Shown here: in pieces, positions 1 to 4,860 of the stretch
Layout of the letters: each line of letters begins with the position of its first letter
Numbering within the stretch: the first letter of the stretch is position 1
Notes under the pieces: generated by a model
What the model saw: the letters and a program-made list of their open reading frames with translations, nothing else
Database searches by the model: none
What the model was told of the DNA's origin: nothing
Source of the DNA: an uncultured Faecalibacterium sp.
GTDB taxonomy: Bacteria > Bacillota > Clostridia > Oscillospirales > Ruminococcaceae
DNA: 5,784 bases
NCBI GenBank assembly: GCA_937907025.1
Contig: CALESJ010000041.1
Span: 1 to 5,784 of the forward strand
Direction of reading: 5' to 3'
Position numbers and translations under genes: made by a program

Positions 1-55
1 TCATCAATAAAGAGGGCATGACCTGTCTTTCTAACCAGCGTTTTGTTTTATCCAT
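1..55 (-). CDS. Start of an unrecognised leftward gene (partial, runs off the window)
   Basis: Reading leftward, ATG at 55 opens a frame of 18 codons, MDKTKRWLERQVMPSLLM, with no stop before the window edge. A weak purine-rich stretch (AGAAAAAGA) lies about 5-10 bases upstream, and a good promoter lies further upstream at 90-117. The peptide is basic at its start and becomes hydrophobic, but it is too short to assign to a family. Base composition of the flank is far more AT-rich than every other gene here, so the gene may belong to an inserted element. It could also be a chance frame; the promoter is the main support. Confidence 0.35.
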   Translation of the reverse strand, partial: MDKTKRWLERQVMPSLLM

Positions 56-89
56 GTCATTCTTTTTCTGTTATTCAATAAAATTTTAT

Positions 90-117
90 ATAATAGAGTG
101 AAAACACACTATTTCAA
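90..117 (-). promoter_or_regulatory. Leftward sigma-A-type promoter in the AT-rich segment
   Basis: On the minus strand, TTGAAA (117-112) and TATTAT (95-90) are separated by 16 bases; each hexamer is one mismatch from consensus. The predicted start of transcription is near 83, about 28 bases before the ATG at 55. The inverted pair TGAAA (99-103) / TTTCA (112-116) lies within the promoter and could be a binding site. AT-rich DNA produces such matches by chance, so confidence is moderate. Confidence 0.45.
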
Positions 118-166
118 GTGCAAATCTTTTATATGTTAATAATTTTTGCAAGCAGGTAAACACAGG

Positions 167-850
167 TTATTCCTTAATATCCTTTTGTTTGGGAAACTCC
201 ACGTTCCAGATCTGTTGCAGCAGGCTGGCGCCGTCGATGTTGCAGGCATCTACCAGATCACCGCTGACGCCGGACAAAGCCGCCGTGTAGATGGTGGACG
301 CCCAGCCGGCACCCTGCCAGATGCCGCTGATGATGTAGATGGGCCGGAAGGCGGCGGGATCGGTCATCAGGTTGGACTGGGTGCCCAGAGCCGCATTGAT
401 GGGACCCACGGGGGACAGGAAGGCGATGATCATACCGGCCAGGACGATGACCGAAATGAAGTTCGGCGCGTAGATCAGCAGCTGGATCTTCTTGCGAATG
501 CCCACATGCCGCACGCGGGACAGCAGGATGGCCAGGATGATCGGCGGAAAGAAGCCCCACAGAAGACCGTATATACTCAGTTTCAGGGTGTTGGCCATCA
601 GGCGGGGGAACTCAGTGGAGGAAAGAAACCGCTGAAAGTTTTCAAATCCGATCCACTCGCTGCCGAAGATGCCCAGACGGTTGTTGTAATCCTCAAATGC
701 GATGGCCAGGCCGCCCATCGGCACATATTTGAAGATCACCGTCAGCAGCACAGCAGGCAGGGCAAAGAATACATACAGCTGCCAGTTGTTTTTGATGTAG
801 ACCAGCTTTTTATGGCGGGTTTCTGCGGACGGCAGATGTGGTGATTTCAT
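167..850 (-). CDS. Sugar ABC transporter permease, LplB-like, C-terminally truncated
   Basis: This is a membrane subunit of a binding-protein-dependent sugar importer (MalF/UgpA/LplB group) that should pair with a second permease and a solute-binding protein. The start at 850 is chosen because AGGAG sits 8 bases before it; the frame extends upstream to 925 but lacks a ribosome site there. The 227 residues show hydrophobic spans near 24-44, 90-110, 127-147 and 170-190. They also show the LplB-like segment KYVPMGGLAIAFEDYN (41-56) and the cytoplasmic EAA loop at 197-220 (key residues D201, IDGAS 205-209, W215, FP 219-220), which contacts the ATPase. Family members are usually about 300 residues or more. 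Here the frame leaves the consensus after FP and ends with KQKDIKE, so the last membrane helices are missing and the protein is probably non-functional. The break falls at the AT-rich boundary. It is divergent from the LacI-type regulator at 1107. Confidence 0.85.
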   Translation of the reverse strand: MKSPHLPSAETRHKKLVYIKNNWQLYVFFALPAVLLTVIFKYVPMGGLAIAFEDYNNRLGIFGSEWIGFENFQRFLSSTEFPRLMANTLKLSIYGLLWGFFPPIILAILLSRVRHVGIRKKIQLLIYAPNFISVIVLAGMIIAFLSPVGPINAALGTQSNLMTDPAAFRPIYIISGIWQGAGWASTIYTAALSGVSGDLVDACNIDGASLLQQIWNVEFPKQKDIKE

Positions 851-888
851 GCGCTCATCTCCTAATTTTACGTTTGCACACCAAAGAT

Positions 889-1040
889 TTACGTTTTGTA
901 ACCTTGTGACTTTACTATACGCCACCTTTTGTCAATTGTCAATTGGTTGTTACTGCGTTGTTTTACGATTTGTAGGCTTACACAAGTCGGTCAGGGGAGC
1001 ACTTGTGCAAATGTTTAAACGGAGCTTTACAAAATTTTAC
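889..1040. promoter_or_regulatory. Candidate operators of the LacI-type regulator (three related elements)
   Basis: Three related elements lie in the divergent control region: TTACGTTTTGTAA (889-901), TTACGATTTGTAG (963-975) and, in reverse orientation, TTACAAAATTTTAC (1027-1040). The first two share 11 of 12 bases of TTACGnTTTGTA and are imperfect dyads with TTAC/GTAA arms. Site 1 lies just downstream of the predicted permease start, site 2 upstream of its -35, and site 3 just upstream of the lacI -35. Centres are about 74 and 64-65 bases apart, close to 7 and 6 helical turns. A second pair, TTTGCACA, occurs at 873-880 (plus) and 1011-1004 (minus). Which, if either, the repressor binds is inference. 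Confidence 0.4.
914..942 (-). promoter_or_regulatory. Strong promoter of the sugar permease operon
   Basis: On the minus strand, consensus TTGACA (942-937) is followed after exactly 17 bases by TATAGT (919-914). The predicted start of transcription is near 907, giving a leader of about 57 bases before the permease ATG at 850. A second TTGACA copy overlaps the spacer in the same orientation, eight bases further on, but is wrongly spaced for this -10. This is the best-matching promoter in the window, which suggests it is kept off by the adjacent repressor. Confidence 0.8.
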
Positions 1041-1044
1041 ACTC

Positions 1045-1072
1045 TTGCGCTTTTGTCACTTTGCTGTATAAT
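1045..1072 (+). promoter_or_regulatory. Promoter of the LacI-family regulator gene
   Basis: A perfect TATAAT at 1067-1072 follows TTGCGC (1045-1050), a weak -35 match, with a 16-base spacer. The predicted start is near 1079, leaving a leader of about 28 bases with GAGGAGG at 1091-1097 before the ATG at 1107. The related element at 1027-1040 sits just upstream, so autoregulation is plausible. Confidence 0.65.
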
Positions 1073-1106
1073 AAAGAAAAGAACCGCCACGAGGAGGGAC
1101 CAAACC

Positions 1107-2147
1107 ATGGCCGCCAAAAAGATCACCATGCAGGATATTGCCGATGCGTGCAGCCTGTCGCGCAATACGGTGTCCAAAGTATTCAACGGTCGGGGCAGCG
1201 TACCGGAAACCACCCGGCAGCAGGTGCTGGAAAAAGCGCGGCAGATGGGCTACCGCCAGCTGCCTGCCCAGGCGGAAACGCCGGCGGTTCACGGCCGCAG
1301 TATCGCGCTGCTGACCCTGTGTATGCCCGGGCGAAACCACTACGGCTCCAACTTTATTTCCAGCTTTGCCAACCGGATGAGTCGAGCCGGGTATACCCTG
1401 ATGATTTACGAGATTCAGCCCGATGAGCACCGGGAATGCCGCCTTCCCGCCAACTTTGTGCTGGAAAACACGGCAGGCATTCTGTGCATCGAGATGTTCG
1501 ACCGCCGCTATACCGATTTTATCTGTCGGCTGGGTTTGCCGGTCATTTTTTCCGATACTTACGCCCGGGCGGATTTTTCCGCCATGGCGGGGGATTTTAT
1601 CTCTATGGAAAATACCACCAGCTCCATGGCCGTCACCAGCCGCCTCATTGAGCTGGGCGCCCGCAAGCTGGGGTTTGTGGGGGACCATACCCACTGCAAC
1701 AGTTTTTATGAACGGTTCAACGGGTTCCGCACGGCTGTGGCCCGGGGCGGGCAGACCCTGGACCATCGGCTATGCATTGTGGAGCCCAACAGCGCCCCCT
1801 ACGGGGAAGCTGCCTGGCTGGTGGAGCGGCTGCGGGCCATGCCCTGCCTGCCCGACGCCTTTGTCTGTGCCAATGACTATCTGGCCGTCCATCTGATGAA
1901 AGCCCTGAAATGCCTGAACCTGCGGATTCCGGAGGATGTGATGGTGGCCGGGTTCGATGATTCCCCGGAGGCCACCGTGGCGGAACCGCCTCTGTCCACC
2001 GTGCGCATCCCCAGCGGGGAGATGGGCTTCATTGCGGCCGGTATCCTGCTGGACCGCATTCAGCGCCCCACGTTGCCCTTCCGCTGCTGCTATGTCCAGA
2101 CCACGCCGGTCTGGCGGGCCACCACGCGGACCCCGCAGGAAGGCTGA
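1107..2147 (+). CDS. LacI/GalR-family transcriptional regulator
   Basis: A DNA-binding, sugar-responsive regulator of 346 residues, the usual length of the family. The start at 1107 is fixed by GAGGAGG nine bases upstream and by the N-terminal helix-turn-helix beginning at once: ITMQDIADACSLSRNTVSKV (6-25), then FNGRGSVPETTR and MGY at 47-49. The hinge after residue 50 (QLPAQAETPAVHG) lacks a clear family-typical AR.L pattern. The effector-binding core follows, with TAGILCIEM (122-130), LPVIFSD (144-150), the segment CANDYLAVHLMKAL (254-267), PEDVMVAGFDDS (275-286) and LSTVR (296-300). It is divergent from a sugar permease with shared control DNA, so it most likely represses that importer and possibly itself. 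Because the permease is broken, the regulator may now be an orphan here or act elsewhere. The ligand cannot be read from the sequence. Confidence 0.92.
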   Translation: MAAKKITMQDIADACSLSRNTVSKVFNGRGSVPETTRQQVLEKARQMGYRQLPAQAETPAVHGRSIALLTLCMPGRNHYGSNFISSFANRMSRAGYTLMIYEIQPDEHRECRLPANFVLENTAGILCIEMFDRRYTDFICRLGLPVIFSDTYARADFSAMAGDFISMENTTSSMAVTSRLIELGARKLGFVGDHTHCNSFYERFNGFRTAVARGGQTLDHRLCIVEPNSAPYGEAAWLVERLRAMPCLPDAFVCANDYLAVHLMKALKCLNLRIPEDVMVAGFDDSPEATVAEPPLSTVRIPSGEMGFIAAGILLDRIQRPTLPFRCCYVQTTPVWRATTRTPQEG

Positions 2148-2164
2148 AACAAAAAGCGAATGAG

Positions 2165-2206
2165 AAAAAAGGAAGTCCCGGCATTTTTGCCGGGACTTCC
2201 TTTTTT
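2165..2206 (+). terminator. Strong intrinsic terminator after the lacI-family gene
   Basis: A 19-bp perfect stem pairs 2165-2183 with 2188-2206 around a TTTT loop. The core is GGAAGTCCCGGCA / TGCCGGGACTTCC, flanked by A6 and T6, so the hairpin ends in a U-run on either strand. It begins 17 bases after the stop codon of the LacI-type regulator and isolates it from the sigma factor operon. Confidence 0.95.
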
Positions 2207-2238
2207 GTAAAGTGCTGTCACAGGGGAGAGGGACCGTG

Positions 2239-2247
2239 TGTTATAGT
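2239..2247 (+). promoter_or_regulatory. Extended -10 promoter of the sigma factor operon
   Basis: TGTTATAGT at 2239-2247 is an extended -10 (TGn + TATAGT). No convincing -35 lies 16-18 bases upstream; CTGTCA at 2215-2220 is too far away. Transcription would start near 2254, about 35 bases before the ATG at 2289. The weak -35 region could mean that an activator or the encoded sigma factor itself helps, which is inference. Confidence 0.5.
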
Positions 2248-2288
2248 AAATGAAAGGCCTTTCAAAAACCGGAAAAGGAGGTGGCGGC

Positions 2289-2798
2289 ATGGAGCAAACG
2301 GCGCTTTATCAGGTGTTTGTGCGGGACTACACCCGGTTGTGTGCCCTGGCCGCCGGAATCCTGCGGGATGAAGCACTGGCCCAGGACGCTGTGCAGGAAA
2401 GTTGGCTGCGCCTGTATTCGGTGCGGAACCTGGACACCCGCGACCCCGAAAAATTGCGGCACTTGGTCATGCTCACCGTCCGGCACACCGCCTGCAACAT
2501 GCGGCGGAAAAATCTGCCCGTCCCGGTGGAGGATGCGGTGCTGACCGGGATACCGGATGCCATGCCACTGCCGCAGGAACAGGCGGAGCGGGCGGAAACC
2601 ATCCGGCTGGTGTGGGCAGCCATGCAGCGGTTGGAGGAAACCGACCGTACCATCCTGCAGCTGCAATACGGGCAGGAACTGAACAGCCGACAGATCGCGG
2701 CGATATTGGAAATGAAACCCGCCGGTGTGCGCCAGCGGGCGCGCAGAGCCCGGCTCGCCATGAAAAAACAACTGGAACAGGAGGGCCTGTCTTTATGA
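2289..2798 (+). CDS. ECF-type RNA polymerase sigma factor (sigma-70 family)
   Basis: A 169-residue alternative sigma factor, typical in size for the extracytoplasmic-function group, which directs RNA polymerase to a small stress regulon. The start at 2289 is preferred over the in-frame ATG at 2250 because AAGGAGGT ends seven bases upstream. Region 2 spans about residues 5-73, with the core-binding pattern DEALAQDAVQESWLRLY (27-43) and NMRRK (70-74). A linker of about 35 residues follows. Region 4 spans about 107-160, with LEETDRTILQLQYGQELNSR and the helix-turn-helix SRQIAAILEMKPAGVRQRAR (133-152). Its stop overlaps the start of the next gene (ATGA), so the two proteins are translationally coupled and probably interact. 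The target promoters are unknown. No divergence from family length is seen. Confidence 0.9.
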   Translation: MEQTALYQVFVRDYTRLCALAAGILRDEALAQDAVQESWLRLYSVRNLDTRDPEKLRHLVMLTVRHTACNMRRKNLPVPVEDAVLTGIPDAMPLPQEQAERAETIRLVWAAMQRLEETDRTILQLQYGQELNSRQIAAILEMKPAGVRQRARRARLAMKKQLEQEGLSL

Positions 2799-3421
2799 AA
2801 TCAAATTTTGATGACTGGATCATGCAGGCGTGTGCGGCACAGCGCACGGCGGACCTGAACGTCTTTGACGCTTTGGCGGAAGATAATTTCCAACCCCCGG
2901 TCCTGCGGAAAAAGCGCCGCAAAGTGACGGCCCTTGTGGCTGTGGCGGCCGCGGCCTGCCTGCTGTTTTCCACCGCAGCATACGCGGTCTGGCCGGTGGT
3001 GCGGGTCCGCATTCTGGGAAAGAAAGCCTATCTGATGGCCGAGGACGCAGCGGCGGTACCGATGCAGCATTTCGCCCTGGGAACGCTGCCGGAAGGCTGC
3101 GAAGCCACCTGGAACCCGGCGAACGGCTATGATTCCTGTACCATCCGCAAAGGGGCGCAGGCCTTCACCATCGTAAAGTACCCCAACGACCACCGCTCAC
3201 TGCTCATCGGGGACAACGCCGACGGCACGGTGACGCAGAATGACCTGGAGGGCATCCGGGAAAACTTCTGTATGCTTTCCACCATAAATGACCTCACGGT
3301 GGAAAACCTGCAGGAATTTACGGTGGTCAGCTGGCCCGCAGACGACGGCTACTTCGTGGTGCTGAACGACACCTGGACCGAGTATGAACAGATGCGGCAG
3401 ATCTTGCAGGACATCCGTTGA
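2795..3421 (+). CDS. Single-pass membrane protein, putative anti-sigma factor or sensor partner of the ECF sigma factor
   Basis: A 208-residue protein starting at 2795, with AGGAGGG ending nine bases upstream and an ATGA overlap with the sigma gene. The N-terminal 43 residues are cytoplasmic-like and end in a basic stretch (LRKKRRK, 37-43). One hydrophobic segment follows (about 44-66, VTALVAVAAAACLLFST then AAYAVW). The remaining 140 residues would lie outside the membrane. The outer domain has LGTLPEGCEATW (95-106), FTIVKY (124-129) and WPADDGYFVVLNDTW (180-194). This layout resembles, but is not proven to be, the DUF4367-type domains found beside clostridial sigma factors. The short cytoplasmic part lacks the HxxxCxxC zinc motif of ZAS anti-sigma factors. 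Coupling to the sigma gene and the topology support a role in holding or sensing for the sigma factor; this is inference. Confidence 0.75.
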   Translation: MKSNFDDWIMQACAAQRTADLNVFDALAEDNFQPPVLRKKRRKVTALVAVAAAACLLFSTAAYAVWPVVRVRILGKKAYLMAEDAAAVPMQHFALGTLPEGCEATWNPANGYDSCTIRKGAQAFTIVKYPNDHRSLLIGDNADGTVTQNDLEGIRENFCMLSTINDLTVENLQEFTVVSWPADDGYFVVLNDTWTEYEQMRQILQDIR

Positions 3422-3431
3422 CAACAAAACG

Positions 3432-3470
3432 GCGGCCCGGCCTTCTGGCAATCACAGAAGGCCGGGCCGC
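3432..3470. terminator. Bidirectional hairpin terminator between convergent genes
   Basis: A 16-bp perfect stem, GCGGCCCGGCCTTCTG (3432-3447) with its complement at 3455-3470, encloses a 7-base loop. It lies between the stop of the sigma partner gene (3421, plus) and the stop of the Crp/Fnr gene (3477, minus). The T-rich side is better for leftward transcription (GTTTTGTTGT after the stem on the minus strand) than for rightward (TGTGGTTT), so it is most likely a terminator for the Crp/Fnr gene that also serves the sigma operon. Confidence 0.85.
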
Positions 3471-3476
3471 TGTGGT

Positions 3477-4139
3477 TTACAGCTCACATTCCGCTGTGCG
3501 GTGCAGGTGAAACTGATTTTTCCGGTAGCTCAGGATTCCCTCTTTCCGCATGCGCCCCAACTCTTTGGAAAGGGCGCTGCGCTCCACATTCAGGTAGTCG
3601 GCCATCTGCTGGCGGTTGAAGGGGATGGTGAACTCCATACTGCCCCGCTTGATGGCTTCGGCGGACAGATAATTCATCACCCGGGTGCGGATGTTCTTGG
3701 AAGTGATGCAGAACATGCGGGTGGACCAGGCCAGATTCTTGTTGGTGGACAAAACCAGCAGGTTCTGCAGCAGCTTCGGGTACCAGGATTTTCCATAATT
3801 GTCCGGCGTCAGCAGCACACCCAGATTCACATACAGCACATGGCTGTCCTGCACGGCCACCACATCCACCATCATGGGCACTTTGCAGAAGGCGTAGGTT
3901 TCCGCAAAGGATTGTCCCGGCGAAATGTTGTGCAGGATGATACGATTCCCCCACACATCAATGTTTTCAATATGAATCTCGCCCGCCAGCAGGATACCGA
4001 ATTCCTCGGTGCGGTCCCCGGTATGGAACAGGACGGCGCCTTTTTCGTGGTCGCACAGGCGGATACACCCGCAGGAGAGCAGGTCTTCGTATTCCGGCTC
4101 ATCCACATTCAAAAAAGTTTTGGGAAATTTGTCCGGCAT
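3477..4139 (-). CDS. Crp/Fnr-family transcriptional regulator (HcpR-like by context)
   Basis: A 220-residue regulator. The start at 4139 is chosen because GAGGAGG (4154-4148) lies eight bases upstream; the frame continues to 4178 without a ribosome site. Residues about 30-115 form the cyclic-nucleotide-type sensor barrel (KGAVLFHTGD, ILLAGEIHI, PGQSFAETYAF). A long dimer helix follows, then a winged helix-turn-helix at about 175-202 (FNRQQMADYLNVERSALSKE and GRMRKEGIL). The Arg that contacts the cAMP phosphate in CRP is absent (segment PMMVDVVA, 88-95), so cAMP is unlikely to be the ligand. C23, C25 and C29 cluster near the N terminus, with C85 and C144 elsewhere; a metal, heme or redox role is possible but unproven. 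It faces the cupin-ferredoxin-hcp operon across shared promoter DNA, the arrangement expected of an HcpR-like nitrosative-stress regulator. Assignment to family is firm, to HcpR tentative. Confidence 0.88.
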   Translation of the reverse strand: MPDKFPKTFLNVDEPEYEDLLSCGCIRLCDHEKGAVLFHTGDRTEEFGILLAGEIHIENIDVWGNRIILHNISPGQSFAETYAFCKVPMMVDVVAVQDSHVLYVNLGVLLTPDNYGKSWYPKLLQNLLVLSTNKNLAWSTRMFCITSKNIRTRVMNYLSAEAIKRGSMEFTIPFNRQQMADYLNVERSALSKELGRMRKEGILSYRKNQFHLHRTAECEL

Positions 4140-4157
4140 GGGGTATTCCTCCTCTTT

Positions 4158-4173
4158 TGTGGTTATAACCACC
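4158..4173. promoter_or_regulatory. Palindromic CRP/FNR-type operator between the regulator and the cupin-hcp operon
   Basis: GTGGTTATAACCAC (4159-4172) is a perfect 14-bp palindrome. With its flanking bases it reads TGTGG-N6-CCACC, the five-six-five geometry of CRP/FNR-family sites. Its centre (4165.5) is about 41 bases upstream of the predicted cupin start of transcription, the classic class II activator position, and about 14 bases inside the predicted transcript of the regulator gene, where binding would block transcription. The binding protein is inferred to be the adjacent regulator. Confidence 0.65.
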
Positions 4174-4199
4174 GACATTTCCTACCATTATAGTATACT
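4172..4199 (+). promoter_or_regulatory. Rightward promoter of the cupin-ferredoxin-hcp operon
   Basis: TATACT (4194-4199) is one base from consensus, with CCGACA (4172-4177) 16 bases upstream, a poor -35 (4 of 6). The predicted start is near 4206. The weak -35 directly abutting the palindrome at 4159-4172 is the pattern of an activator-dependent promoter. Confidence 0.55.
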
Positions 4200-4215
4200 G
4201 ATAGACGTAACGCAA
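4187..4215 (-). promoter_or_regulatory. Leftward promoter of the Crp/Fnr regulator gene
   Basis: On the minus strand, perfect TATAAT (4192-4187) lies 17 bases after TTGCGT (4215-4210). The predicted start is near 4180, about 41 bases before the ATG at 4139. It interlocks with the rightward promoter: the two -10 elements are adjacent (4187-4192 and 4194-4199), so polymerase should occupy only one at a time. Confidence 0.6.
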
Positions 4216-4313
4216 GGCTGCCCGCCCGCAAGACCGGGCCTTTCAACGGCCCTGCACCGCTCCCGCTGCCTGCATAAAGCGGGAAAAACCGAAGAAAATA
4301 ACCGTGACCGGTT
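4206..4313 (+). promoter_or_regulatory. Structured 5' leader of the cupin operon
   Basis: The predicted leader of about 120 bases contains several short hairpins. GCCCG (4224-4228) can pair with CGGGC (4235-4239). GGGCC (4236-4240) can pair with GGCCC (4248-4252), which excludes the first pairing. CCCGCT (4262-4267) pairs with AGCGGG (4278-4283), and AACCG (4300-4304) with CGGTT (4309-4313), directly against the ribosome binding site at 4314-4319. No U-run terminator is seen and no known riboswitch class is recognised. A regulatory role is only a possibility. Confidence 0.3.
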
Positions 4314-4326
4314 GGGAGGCTCATCC

Positions 4327-4653
4327 ATGAAGATGAAAAATATCAGCCAGGCGGAAGTCCTGGTTCTGAAAGACCAGATCGCCTATCAGGAAGGCCAGGT
4401 CGTCAGCAAGACCCTGGCCCAGAACGATGCCGTGAGCATCACCCTGTTCTCCTTCGACAAGGGCGAGGAGATCAGCACCCATGAATCCGGCGGCGACGCC
4501 TTCGTCACCTGCCTGGACGGCGTGGGCAAAATCACCATTGACGGCAAGGAATACCAGCTGCAGGCCGGCGAATCCATCGTCATGCCGGCGGGCCATCCCC
4601 ATGCCGTCTACGGCCAGGAAGCCTTCAAGATGCTGCTGGTCGTTGTATTCTGA
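4327..4653 (+). CDS. Small cupin-domain protein
   Basis: A 108-residue single-domain cupin, a small beta-barrel that usually binds one metal ion. The start at 4327 follows GGGAGG (4314-4319) by seven bases; an in-frame ATG two codons on is possible. Cupin motif 1 is seen as G47-x4-H52-x3-G56, D57, then LDGVGKITIDG (63-73). The usual HxH...E is reduced to one clear His, with E53 or D57 as possible ligands. Motif 2 is GESIVMPAGHPHAVYG (81-96), with H90 and H92. The N-terminal part (about 1-35) carries no recognisable motif. The gene is first in an operon with a ferredoxin (18-base gap) and hcp. Its role is not known to me; sensing, metal handling or binding a small molecule linked to Hcp chemistry are guesses. 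Family call firm, function unknown. Confidence 0.88.
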   Translation: MKMKNISQAEVLVLKDQIAYQEGQVVSKTLAQNDAVSITLFSFDKGEEISTHESGGDAFVTCLDGVGKITIDGKEYQLQAGESIVMPAGHPHAVYGQEAFKMLLVVVF

Positions 4654-4671
4654 GTAAAAAGGAGAAACAAG

Positions 4672-4857
4672 ATGAACGTCATTGTGGATCAGGAAACCTG
4701 CATCGGCTGCGGCCTGTGCTGCGCCACCTGTGACTCTGTGTTCCGTATGAACGACGAAGGTAAGTCCGAAGTCTACGGCGCCGTGACCGAAGAAAACCGG
4801 GACGATGTGCAGACCGCCATCGACAACTGCCCGGTGGCGGCCATCCGCTGGGAATAA
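4672..4857 (+). CDS. Single-cluster [4Fe-4S] ferredoxin
   Basis: A 61-residue soluble electron carrier, the usual size of monocluster ferredoxins. AAAAAGGAG ends seven bases before ATG 4672. Cluster ligands are C10, C13 and C16 in CIGCGLCCATC, with the fourth at C53 in NCPVAAI. The protein resembles the Thermotoga-type ferredoxin, in which C20 forms a disulfide with a Cys near position 43. Here C20 is present but position 43 is Arg, so that disulfide cannot form, and the Pro that usually follows C20 is Asp. An additional C17 is present. Lying immediately before hcp in the same operon, it is a good candidate electron donor to Hcp; that partnership is inferred from context. Confidence 0.93.
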   Translation: MNVIVDQETCIGCGLCCATCDSVFRMNDEGKSEVYGAVTEENRDDVQTAIDNCPVAAIRWE

Positions 4858-4860
4858 GCG

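Larger units (their letters stand above)
1..190. other. AT-rich segment abutting the truncated permease; possible end of inserted or foreign DNA
   Basis: This stretch is visibly AT-rich, with runs such as aataaaattttata and atatgttaataattttt, while DNA from about 191 onward switches to the GC-rich composition of the rest of the window. The switch coincides with the point where the permease reading frame leaves its family consensus, immediately after the conserved FP of the EAA loop. It holds a leftward promoter and a perfect 12-bp palindrome, ATAAAATTTTAT, at 78-89. No terminal inverted repeat, target duplication or recombinase can be identified because the other end lies outside the window. 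An insertion or deletion boundary is inferred. Confidence 0.5.

Noticed and set aside
146..844. Plus-strand open frame of 232 codons across the permease
   Set aside because: The minus strand encodes a recognisable ABC permease with membrane helices and an EAA loop. The plus-strand product is Q/D/H/G-rich without motifs, an antisense shadow.
849..1106. N-terminal extension of the LacI-type regulator back to 849
   Set aside because: It would run through the divergent promoter region, lacks a ribosome site, and would put 86 residues before the helix-turn-helix, which is N-terminal in this family.
2402..2794. N-terminal extension of the sigma partner protein back to 2402
   Set aside because: It lies out of frame inside the sigma factor gene and is A/G/R-rich without motifs. 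ATG 2795 has AGGAGGG and an ATGA overlap.
3384..4193. Plus-strand open frame of 269 codons opposite the Crp/Fnr gene
   Set aside because: It is an antisense shadow. It crosses the terminator hairpin and the divergent promoter region, and its translation has no family features.
4206..4313. Known riboswitch in the cupin leader
   Set aside because: The short stems do not match the conserved cores of any riboswitch class I can recognise, and no terminator or anti-terminator pair with a U-run is present.
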